From the NCBI RefSeq assembly GCF_029774175.1, contig NZ_CP103834.1:816501-880500 (forward strand): a stretch of DNA of 64,000 bases. The letters are read 5' to 3'. The DNA is from Actinobacillus genomosp. 1. Lineage in GTDB: Bacteria; Pseudomonadota; Gammaproteobacteria; Enterobacterales; Pasteurellaceae. The translations under genes and the position numbers were made by a program. Shown in pieces: positions 42,497-48,990 of this stretch (within the stretch, counting starts at the first letter, position 1; every line of letters begins with the position of its first letter). The notes beneath the pieces are model-generated. The model did no database searches and was not told where the DNA came from. It was given only the letters and a program-made list of their open reading frames with translations.

Positions 42497-43684
42497 TTAT
42501 CCCTTCGCTTCTAACACTTTAATCGCATTTGAATCAACCACACCGCCGCCTAAATATTTGTCCGTGTGGATTTTATAGAATCCCGGCTCGGTAATATTAT
42601 CCGGTTTAGTGCGTACGCCCGTTTCATGATCTACAATCGTATAACCTCGTTTAAAGTCACCAACCGCTAAGAATGGATTTGTGCCTTCTGCGTTTGGCAT
42701 CGTTTCCATATAGTAAACCGGTAAGCCTAAAAGCGTAGAAGGGCTACCGACTTGAAGACCATCACGCCAAATATAATCACCATTACCATTTTTCAGTTTT
42801 TGTAATGTACCGGCTGTCTGCGAGTTCATTACCCATACGGCATTTTTACGGTATTTGCTACGTAGTGAGAATAAAAGGTCAATCAATGTATCTGCCGTGA
42901 GTTTTGCCGGTTGTACTTCCATTTTTTGAAGTGTGCCAAAAGGTCTAGCCTTATCATTTGCGGTAGTACGTGGATAAGCCAAAAAGCCTTTTGATTTTTT
43001 CGAACCATCGCCATTCGTTAGATCGGTTTCTTCCGTATCTGTAAATGTTTCGCTAATTTCATCCGTTAGCCAGCCTAAAATATCCACGCCGCTGAAATCT
43101 AAAATTTCTTGTGTCGTTTTTGGATAAGCGTAAATCGGGTTGAGGGCGATAGTAACCTCATTTAATTTAGGCGTTGCGGTTTCCGTGCGTGCTTCGCCTT
43201 CTGTACCGTGTTGAACCGCTGCACCGCCGGCTGATACTAATTTTTTCCATTCTTTCACGCCTACCGGTAATTTCACCACGTTAGCAATTTGACGCATTAC
43301 GCTATCATCGGTTAAACGTTTCATTACCTCTTTATCTAATTGAGGAATTACAGAATAACCGCCATCTGCACCAGCATTCGTATTTGTAGCTAAGGCTCGG
43401 GTTTCACCTGTTTTAATCCAATGACGCAATTCATCATTGCTTGGTGGATTTGTGGCTTTTTCCGCTTGCTGATAATTTGGATTATTACGCTCTTCTTCGG
43501 TCACGCTTTCTAAGCGGTCAATCTCTTTTTTGACTTCTTCCACCTTCGCTTTTAAAGTATCAAATTGACCGGCTTCTTCTTCGTTTAAAGAACGGTTCTC
43601 TTGTTCTGCCTTTTCCATAAGTGAACGCATTTCCGCCACCAATGCGGCTTTTTTATTACGTACTTCTAATAATTTTTTAAACAT
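42497..43684 (-). CDS. Major capsid protein (HK97 family)
   Basis: A 395-residue HK97-fold capsid protein. The first 100 residues form the coiled-coil delta domain (LLEVRNKKAALVAEMRSLME and KAKVEEVKKEIDRLES) that the protease removes. The mature shell part includes GADGGYSVIPQLDKEVM, VGVKEWKKLVSAGG and a C-terminal ADKYLGGGV-like strand. An ATG at 43682-43684 is better spaced from AAGG than the one six bases upstream. No gap or frameshift is seen. Confidence 0.93.
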   Translation of the reverse strand: MFKKLLEVRNKKAALVAEMRSLMEKAEQENRSLNEEEAGQFDTLKAKVEEVKKEIDRLESVTEEERNNPNYQQAEKATNPPSNDELRHWIKTGETRALATNTNAGADGGYSVIPQLDKEVMKRLTDDSVMRQIANVVKLPVGVKEWKKLVSAGGAAVQHGTEGEARTETATPKLNEVTIALNPIYAYPKTTQEILDFSGVDILGWLTDEISETFTDTEETDLTNGDGSKKSKGFLAYPRTTANDKARPFGTLQKMEVQPAKLTADTLIDLLFSLRSKYRKNAVWVMNSQTAGTLQKLKNGNGDYIWRDGLQVGSPSTLLGLPVYYMETMPNAEGTNPFLAVGDFKRGYTIVDHETGVRTKPDNITEPGFYKIHTDKYLGGGVVDSNAIKVLEAKG

Positions 43685-43693
43685 ATTCATACC

Positions 43694-44092
43694 TTAACTA
43701 AAATAATTAATTGTGTAGTGTAACGTTGCTGTAATCCACGCTGATTCGTTCGCATCATAGTCATAGCTATATTTGCTTAATTGGCAATCATCTACGCTTT
43801 TTAAGTGACAATCTTTCATAATGTGTGAAATTTGTTCGGCAATCGAATCTAATTCACTTTCACTTGAATAAAGCGGAAGATAAATAGCAACTTGTAAATC
43901 ACCGATCCATTCATCTTCGCAAGTAGTAACGGCGTTTCCTTCTGCTTCATCAATAAAAATAGATACCGCCGGCAACTCTTGATCTAGGTCTTTAAAAGTC
44001 ATTTTCCCATTGTGGAAAAACTTAATTCTGTTTAGTCCGCCATTAGCCAAGACATCTAAAACCTCTTGGCGGATTTGATTATGAATAATCAT
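43694..44092 (-). CDS. Lambda gpU-like tail terminator protein
   Basis: A 132-residue protein, MIIHNQIRQEVLDVLANGG, matching the lambda gpU family along its length: KFFHNGK, DLDQELPAVSIFIDEAEG, WIGDLQVAIYLPLYSSESELD and the closing ATLHYTINY. gpU forms the hexameric ring that ends tail-tube growth and binds the head neck. It is the first gene of the head operon, ahead of the capsid gene. The ATG at 44090-44092 has an AGAGGA site; 24 open upstream codons are disregarded. Family call is from memory of lambda gpU. Confidence 0.82.
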   Translation of the reverse strand: MIIHNQIRQEVLDVLANGGLNRIKFFHNGKMTFKDLDQELPAVSIFIDEAEGNAVTTCEDEWIGDLQVAIYLPLYSSESELDSIAEQISHIMKDCHLKSVDDCQLSKYSYDYDANESAWITATLHYTINYFS

Positions 44093-44181
44093 CTCTATTC
44101 CTCTTATAACAAACAAAATCTTCAAAAATAAAACACATACTAAAGACTTAAAAGAGATATTCAATAGGCTAAAATTTAATC

Positions 44182-44201
44182 GTTTAGTTACGTTTAGTTA
44201 T
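44182..44201 (-). promoter_or_regulatory. Tandem 10-base repeat upstream of the head operon
   Basis: CGTTTAGTTA occurs twice head to tail, about 90 bases before the gpU-like start. The spacing of one helical turn suggests a protein-binding site controlling the head operon. Confidence 0.4.
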
Positions 44202-44281
44202 GATATGTAATAAAAATTTGATTGCTTATTATTTAATCAAATATTAAAAGAATGAGAGGGAAATATTTATTTTTTTAGAAG

Positions 44282-44380
44282 GGTGAATAGGTGAAGACTT
44301 AGTGAAGACTTAAAAAATAAGTATTCACTATATAAGATATTGATATATAATAGTTTTTATTACAAAGTGAAGATGTGAAT
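44282..44380. repeat. Candidate iteron cluster, right end
   Basis: GGTGAATAG (44282), GTGAAGACT (44291 and 44302) and GTGAAGATGTGAAT (44367) are clustered here. ACTTAGTGAAGACTT at 44297-44311 is the exact reverse complement of 30928-30942. Two similar clusters at the two ends recall the ori and crr of satellite P4. Confidence 0.45.
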
Positions 44381-44440
44381 ACCATTTTATAAAAAAACTA
44401 TATAGCAGTTATATAGGATAAAGAATACCTAGGAAAAGAA

Positions 44441-44466
44441 TTTATGTAACACGCTTTGTAACACAC
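44441..44466 (+). repeat. Right integrase arm-type repeat
   Basis: Matches 29525-29550 in 25 of 26 positions, same orientation, with two TGTAACACG-type units. It lies about 60 bases inside attR. Confidence 0.65.
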
Positions 44467-44524
44467 ATAAAAACACCATTAATTTTATTTAATTAAATCA
44501 ATTAGTTATAAGTAAATTCGGGAA

Positions 44525-44538
44525 CAGCTAGTGCACCA
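44525..44538 (+). other. attR core (decayed tRNA-Val 3' end)
   Basis: CAGCTAGTGCACCA matches the last 15 bases of tRNA-Val except for one missing C. The displaced tRNA terminator follows ten bases later, as expected for the original chromosomal side. Confidence 0.55.
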
Positions 44539-44547
44539 TAAAATTCT

Positions 44548-44578
44548 AATCCCTTGTCGAAAGACGAGGGATTTTTTT
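44548..44578 (+). terminator. Displaced terminator, probably of tRNA-Val
   Basis: AATCCCT and AGGGATT pair around TGTCGAAAGACG, which itself can form CGTC-like pairing, with seven T residues after. No plus-strand gene now ends here; before insertion it would have followed tRNA-Val by about ten bases. It overlaps the arfA stop codon. Confidence 0.75.
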
Positions 44579-44828
44579 ATATACAATAATTGTTAAATGC
44601 GAATAAAAAAGCCCATTTAAAATTGCTCGTCGGAACATTTTTAAATGGGCTTTCACCTCTCTCATAACCCGCTTTACGGTGTTTGACTTTTCGTTGGTAA
44701 CTTCCTTTACCTTTTCGATTTTTCTCAACCCGAGCACGAAACAGCTTATCGGTAACGAGTGCTTTTATCGCACTTTCTCGAATTTCACCCCGAAGATGCT
44801 CGTAAACTTCATTTTGCGTTTGTTTCAT
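44577..44828 (-). CDS. arfA: ArfA, alternative ribosome-rescue factor
   Basis: An 83-residue protein with ESAIKALVTDKLFRARVEKN and KGKGSYQRKVKHRK, matching the active part of E. coli ArfA (YhdL), which recruits RF2 to ribosomes stalled without a stop codon. A strong terminator lies inside the coding region at about codons 57-74. In E. coli and relatives arfA mRNA is likewise cut or ended early, so full protein is degraded through tmRNA and active truncated ArfA is made only when tmRNA fails. An AGAGG site precedes the ATG. It is the first chromosomal gene beyond the island. Confidence 0.92.
   Translation of the reverse strand: MKQTQNEVYEHLRGEIRESAIKALVTDKLFRARVEKNRKGKGSYQRKVKHRKAGYERGESPFKNVPTSNFKWAFLFAFNNYCI
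44605..44653 (-). terminator. Terminator inside arfA
   Basis: AAAGCCCATTTAAAA (44608-44622) pairs exactly with TTTTAAATGGGCTTT (44639-44653). On the minus strand six U residues follow. It lies before the arfA stop, so many transcripts should lack a stop codon. Confidence 0.88.
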
Positions 44829-44924
44829 TTTAATTCCTCTATTTCAAGCGTATAAAATATATATAAATCGTAATATTTATAATGCCTAAATTTACGCTCT
44901 TTGTATATAAGAACGTTGAAATTT

Positions 44925-44945
44925 TCTGTATAATCATTCTCAATA
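44925..44945 (+). promoter_or_regulatory. -10 element with partial Fur-box-like sequence
   Basis: A perfect TATAAT (44929-44934) runs into TATAATCATTCTC, matching 11 of 13 bases of the right part of the Fur consensus (GATAATCATTATC). The left part of the consensus is absent and no good -35 is seen, so both calls are weak. Confidence 0.3.
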
Positions 44946-44997
44946 TCCGTGCAAAGCGGTCATATTTTTATGCAATTTTACAAACTCTGGAGTTTCT

Positions 44998-45753
44998 ATG
45001 AAGAAAGATGAAATAGGACATAATTTCTTAGCTCGTTTAGGAAAAACACGATTACGTCCAGGCGGTAAGCTTGCAACCGATTGGTTAATTGCCAACGGAG
45101 ATTTTAATGCGAATAAAAAAGTGCTAGAAGTGGCGTGTAATATGTGTACGACTGCAATTCAGATTGCAAAACAGTACGGCTGTCATATTACAGGCGTTGA
45201 TTTGGATGAAGAAGCCTTAGAAAAAGCGCGCGATAATATTAAAGAAAGTAAGTTGGAAAACTTAATTCAAGTTCAACGAGCAAATGCGACCAAATTACCT
45301 TTTGAAGACAACAGTTTTGATATTGTCATTAATGAAGCGATGCTTACTATGTTGCCGATTGAGGCTAAAGATAAAGCGATTCGAGAATATTTTCGTGTAC
45401 TAAAACCGGGCGGTTTTTTACTAACACACGATGTAATGTTACAGCAAGAAGACACCGAACAAGTTTTACTCGCTTTACGTGAGGCAATTAATGTCAGCGT
45501 TACTCCGCTCACTAAAGACGGTTGGAAAAATACTTTCCACCAATGCGGTTTTCGTAATGTTGATGTATTTTCGGGAGAAATGTCATTACTTTCACCGAAA
45601 GGTTTAATTTACGACGAAGGCGTATTGGGAGCAATGAAAATCGTCGGTAATGCGTTAAAACCTGAAAACCGTGAAACGTTCAAGAAAATGTTCCAAACTT
45701 TTAATGACCCAGAACATAAATTAGGTTTTATTGCCGTTTGTAGCCAAAAATAA
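44998..45753 (+). CDS. Class I SAM-dependent methyltransferase
   Basis: A 251-residue enzyme with the SAM-binding motif VLEVACNMCTTAIQIA (motif I), acidic loop TGVDLDEEAL, FEDNSFDIVINEAML (motif II-type) and LKPGGFLLTHD. It belongs to the broad UbiE/Methyltransf_11-type group. The substrate cannot be told. A CACTCTGGAG-like ribosome site (CTGGAG) precedes the ATG. The gene is 52 bases upstream of perM on the same strand. Motif I has Asn-Met-Cys in place of the usual glycines, slightly unusual. Confidence 0.82.
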   Translation: MKKDEIGHNFLARLGKTRLRPGGKLATDWLIANGDFNANKKVLEVACNMCTTAIQIAKQYGCHITGVDLDEEALEKARDNIKESKLENLIQVQRANATKLPFEDNSFDIVINEAMLTMLPIEAKDKAIREYFRVLKPGGFLLTHDVMLQQEDTEQVLLALREAINVSVTPLTKDGWKNTFHQCGFRNVDVFSGEMSLLSPKGLIYDEGVLGAMKIVGNALKPENRETFKKMFQTFNDPEHKLGFIAVCSQK

Positions 45754-45805
45754 AAAATTCTTCTCTATTTCGAGCGGTTTTATCAATATGATTTAAGGAA
45801 AAACG

Positions 45806-46867
45806 ATGTTAGAAATGTTCCAATCTTGGTATAAACAAAAATTTAATGACCCTCAAACAGTCGCTCTGTTGGGAATTCTTTTGATTGGATTCGGCGTTAT
45901 CTATTTTTTTAGCGATTTAATCATGCCGTTGCTGATTGCTATCGTTTTTGCTTATTTATTAGAATGGCCGATTAAGCTACTGACTCAAAAACTAAAATTT
46001 CCTCGTTTACTCAGTTTAATTTTAGTTTTAGGTAGCTTTATTTCATTATCAACCTTTCTTTTTGTTGTAATGCTGCCAAGCCTATGGAATCAAGCGGTCA
46101 CTTTTATTCGTGATTTACCGTCCATGTTTAACTTATTAAATGCGTGGTTAGAGGCTCTGCCGGAACATTATCCCGAGTTAATTGATTACGCTATGCTCGA
46201 TTCTTTAATGACCACATTAAAAACAAAAATTTTAGGTTTCGGAGAGTCTTTATTAACTTTATCGGTCAATTCCATTATTAGTTTGGTAGGTTTAGGCATT
46301 TATGCTTTTCTCGTACCGTTAATGGTTTTTTTTCTCTTGAAAGATAAGCCGTTATTTGTACGCGGCTTTATTAAATTTTTGCCGAGAAACCGCCGTTTAG
46401 CTGCAAACGTTTGGTTTGAAATGCAACAACAGATTGCGAATTATATTCGCGGAAAAGTGCTCGAGATACTTATCGTCGGCGTAGTCACTTATGCGATCTT
46501 TCTATTTTTTGATTTACGTTATCCGTTATTACTCTCCGTAGCGGTAGGCTTATCCGTGTTAATACCTTATATCGGTGCGGTACTTGTAACGATACCTGTC
46601 GCATTAGTCGCATTATTTCAATTCGGCTTATCAACCGACTTTTATTATTTATTATTAGCTTTTGTGATTAGTCAATTGTTAGACGGAAACTTAGTGGTAC
46701 CGTTCTTATTCTCAGAGGCGGTTAATTTGCATCCTTTAACCATTATCGTCGCGGTACTGTTCTTCGGCGGTCTATGGGGATTCTGGGGGGTATTTTTTGC
46801 CATTCCGTTGGCAACATTAGTCAAAGCAGTGATAAACGCTCTACCGTCTAATGAGGAAGAAATTTGA
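45806..46867 (+). CDS. perM: PerM, AI-2E-family transporter
   Basis: A 353-residue polytopic protein, the same length as E. coli PerM. It has PLLIAIVFAYLLEWPIKLL near residue 45-60, NYIRGKVLEILIVGV, LSVLIPYIGAVLVTIPVALV and the C-terminal block VNLHPLTIIVAVLFFGGLWG. AI-2E family members are putative exporters, some linked to AI-2, others to sodium/proton exchange; PerM's substrate is unproven. It is followed after 29 bases by the YvcK/CofD-like gene. Confidence 0.9.
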   Translation: MLEMFQSWYKQKFNDPQTVALLGILLIGFGVIYFFSDLIMPLLIAIVFAYLLEWPIKLLTQKLKFPRLLSLILVLGSFISLSTFLFVVMLPSLWNQAVTFIRDLPSMFNLLNAWLEALPEHYPELIDYAMLDSLMTTLKTKILGFGESLLTLSVNSIISLVGLGIYAFLVPLMVFFLLKDKPLFVRGFIKFLPRNRRLAANVWFEMQQQIANYIRGKVLEILIVGVVTYAIFLFFDLRYPLLLSVAVGLSVLIPYIGAVLVTIPVALVALFQFGLSTDFYYLLLAFVISQLLDGNLVVPFLFSEAVNLHPLTIIVAVLFFGGLWGFWGVFFAIPLATLVKAVINALPSNEEEI

Positions 46868-46896
46868 CATACTAGATATAAGTAATAAGGATTCCA

Positions 46897-47826
46897 ATGT
46901 CTGAACAGAATCAATTATCTCGTCGCCATCCTAATCTTACCGAAGTGAAACATGTTGTTGCACTGGGCGGCGGACACGGATTAGGAAGAATTTTATCTTC
47001 TCTCACTTTTTTAGGCGAACGTTTAACCGGAATAGTCGCCACAACCGATAACGGCGGTTCTACTGGACGTATCCGTTCACAACACGGCGGTATCGCTTGG
47101 GGAGATTTACGAAATTGCTTAAATCAAATTATTATTAAGCCGACTGTAGCTTCCGCACTATTTGAGTATCGTTTCGGCGGTAATGGTGAACTTACCGGTC
47201 ATAATTTAGGTAATTTGATCTTAAAAGCGTTAGAAAATATGAATATTAGACCGCTTGAAGGGATCAATTTGGTCAGAGAACTCCTTCATGTTCGCGCCGG
47301 TCTGATTCCGATGTCAGAATTACCCGTACATTTAGCCGCACAGCTCATTTCCGGTGAAACCGTTGTCGGGGAAGTTTCTGTAGATGCTTTAACCGAAGTT
47401 CCGCGTAATTTATTGCTTACGCCTCAAGTGCCGGCTACGCCGGAAGCGATTGAAGCCATAAATAAAGCGGAATTGATCATTTTAGGTCCGGGTAGTTTTC
47501 TCACCAGTATTATGCCGCCGCTGTTAATTGACGAGATTGCAAAAGCCATTCGAACAAGCCAAGCGAATATTATTTTTATTGATAATATTGTTCAAGAATC
47601 CGGGCCGGCCGGCTCACTTTCTTTATTCGATCGTGTAGAATGGCTCGAAAAACAAATCGGGCAAGGGCGTTTAAACGGGGTAATCACTACGCCGAATAAT
47701 GAATGCTCATTACCTGTACATATTATCGTACTACAAAAATCGCTTTCTGATGACGAGGTCACTTATCGACATGATCGTAATAAGCTCAGTAAAGCCATTA
47801 ATGATATAGTAGAATTATTACATTAA
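46897..47826 (+). CDS. ybhK: YvcK/CofD-like protein (gluconeogenesis factor family)
   Basis: A 309-residue protein with the nucleotide-binding VVALGGGHGLGRILSSL (residues 18-34) and VATTDNGGSTGRIR, then GHNLGNLIL and LILGPGSFLTSIMPP, all typical of the YvcK/YbhK branch of the CofD fold. In Bacillus YvcK affects morphology and growth on gluconeogenic substrates and binds UDP-sugars; the role in gamma-proteobacteria is unclear. It ends at a hairpin before queA. Confidence 0.9.
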   Translation: MSEQNQLSRRHPNLTEVKHVVALGGGHGLGRILSSLTFLGERLTGIVATTDNGGSTGRIRSQHGGIAWGDLRNCLNQIIIKPTVASALFEYRFGGNGELTGHNLGNLILKALENMNIRPLEGINLVRELLHVRAGLIPMSELPVHLAAQLISGETVVGEVSVDALTEVPRNLLLTPQVPATPEAIEAINKAELIILGPGSFLTSIMPPLLIDEIAKAIRTSQANIIFIDNIVQESGPAGSLSLFDRVEWLEKQIGQGRLNGVITTPNNECSLPVHIIVLQKSLSDDEVTYRHDRNKLSKAINDIVELLH

Positions 47827-47830
47827 CTTG

Positions 47831-47849
47831 CTGCCCCGTTTTGGGGCAG
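47831..47849 (+). terminator. Hairpin after the YvcK-like gene
   Basis: CTGCCCC and GGGGCAG pair around GTTTT, followed by TTGATTTTT. It ends the upstream transcript and lies only 23 bases before the queA start. Confidence 0.75.
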
Positions 47850-47871
47850 TTGATTTTTAGAGGATTTTTTT

Positions 47872-48957
47872 GTGTTAGTTTCTGATTTCCACTTCGATTT
47901 ACCTGATGAACTGATTGCCCGTTATCCGACCGAGGAACGAACAGCAAGCCGTTTACTACACTTAAACGGTGAAACGGGTACCTTTGAGGATAAACAATTT
48001 TCCGATTTACTTGAACAGATTAATGAAGATGATTTATTAATTTTTAATAATACTCGAGTGATCCCCGCACGTTTATACGGTCGAAAAGCCAGTGGCGGGA
48101 AATTAGAAGTTCTAGTTGAGCGAGTTTTGGATGAACATCGTTGTTTAGCTCACGTGCGTGCCTCAAAAGCACCCAAACAAGGTGCGGAGCTTGTACTTGG
48201 CGAAGATAAGTTAGGCGAAGGTAACGGCTTTAAAGCGATTATGGCGGCGCGTCACGAGACATTGTTCGAATTACATTTCAACGAAGAACAACCTCTGTTC
48301 GATTTACTGCAACAAGCCGGTCATATGCCTCTGCCGCCTTATATTGATCGTCCGGATGAAGATGCCGATCAAGAACGCTATCAAACCGTTTATAGTAAAG
48401 TTTTAGGCGCAGTTGCGGCACCAACCGCCGGCTTACATTTTGATAACGCCACTCTTGAAAAATTGAAAGCTAAGGGTGTTAATATTGCATTTGTGACATT
48501 GCATGTTGGTGCAGGCACATTCCAACCGGTACGCGTAGATAATATATTGGATCACAAAATGCACGCAGAATATGCGGAAGTAAGCCAAGAAGTCGTGGAT
48601 CAAATTCTAGCGACTAAAGCTGCGGGTAAACGTGTAATTGCGGTGGGTACCACTTCTGTTCGCTCGATCGAAAGTGCCGCTCAAGCCGCCGAGCAAGAAG
48701 GCAAATTAATCGCACCGTTTTTCTCCGATACCAGTATTTTCCTCTACCCGGGAAAAACCTTTCGTGTTGTTGATGCATTGGTCACAAACTTCCATTTACC
48801 CGAATCCACATTGATTATGTTAGTTTCGGCTTTTGCCGGCTACCGTAATACAATGAAAGCTTATCAACATGCGGTAGAGGCAAAATATCGTTTCTTTAGT
48901 TACGGCGATGCGATGTTTATTACTAAAAACCCTAACGCTTTAAACGACCTTCCGTAA
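47872..48957 (+). CDS. queA: S-adenosylmethionine:tRNA ribosyltransferase-isomerase
   Basis: A 361-residue enzyme that transfers the ribosyl part of SAM to preQ1-tRNA, forming epoxyqueuosine. The family start VSDFHFDLPDELIARYP, FNNTRVIPARLYG, AAPTAGLHF, LHVGAGTFQPV and YPGKTFRVVDALVTNFHLP are present. The start is a GTG at 47872-47874, preceded by an AGAGGA site at 47859-47864; no ATG fits the family N terminus. It converges on comEC with a terminator in between. Confidence 0.96.
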   Translation: MLVSDFHFDLPDELIARYPTEERTASRLLHLNGETGTFEDKQFSDLLEQINEDDLLIFNNTRVIPARLYGRKASGGKLEVLVERVLDEHRCLAHVRASKAPKQGAELVLGEDKLGEGNGFKAIMAARHETLFELHFNEEQPLFDLLQQAGHMPLPPYIDRPDEDADQERYQTVYSKVLGAVAAPTAGLHFDNATLEKLKAKGVNIAFVTLHVGAGTFQPVRVDNILDHKMHAEYAEVSQEVVDQILATKAAGKRVIAVGTTSVRSIESAAQAAEQEGKLIAPFFSDTSIFLYPGKTFRVVDALVTNFHLPESTLIMLVSAFAGYRNTMKAYQHAVEAKYRFFSYGDAMFITKNPNALNDLP

Positions 48958-48963
48958 TTGATC

Positions 48964-48989
48964 GCCACGTTTTATAACGTGGCTTTTTC
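48964..48989 (+). terminator. queA terminator
   Basis: GCCACGT pairs with ACGTGGC around TTTATA and is followed by TTTTT. It lies seven bases past the queA stop and beside the comEC stop. Confidence 0.88.
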
Positions 48990-48990
48990 A

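Larger units (their letters stand above)
29389..44538. mobile_element. Capsid-forming satellite island (cf-PICI-like) in tRNA-Val
   Basis: About 15.1 kb between the tRNA-Val 3' end and a decayed copy of it. It encodes an integrase, AlpA regulator, P4-like helicase, Ash/Icd-like frame, and a full HK97-type head and packaging module with gpU-, gpI- and gp10-like proteins. No tail tube, tape measure, tail tip, fibre or recognisable lysis genes are seen. Size and gene content match capsid-forming phage-inducible chromosomal islands, which depend on a helper for tails. The alternative is a remnant of an ordinary siphophage, but every gene looks intact and the replication/regulation genes are of satellite type. 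Confidence 0.8.
44093..44576. other. Non-coding right end of the island
   Basis: About 480 bases without a convincing gene. They hold the leader of the head operon, a tandem 10-base repeat (44182-44201), GTGAA iterons (44282-44380), the right arm repeat (44441-44466), attR (44525-44538) and a terminator (44548-44578). The stretch is very AT-rich. Confidence 0.7.

Noticed and set aside
29389..44538. Complete temperate siphophage
   Set aside because: No tail tube, tape measure, tail tip, fibre or recognisable lysis genes, and regulation and replication genes are of satellite type.
44546..44737. 63-residue ORF overlapping arfA
   Set aside because: It is a different frame of the arfA region; the ArfA frame has the family motifs.
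45273..45512. Antisense ORF in the methyltransferase gene
   Set aside because: No ribosome site or family features; shadow of the real gene.
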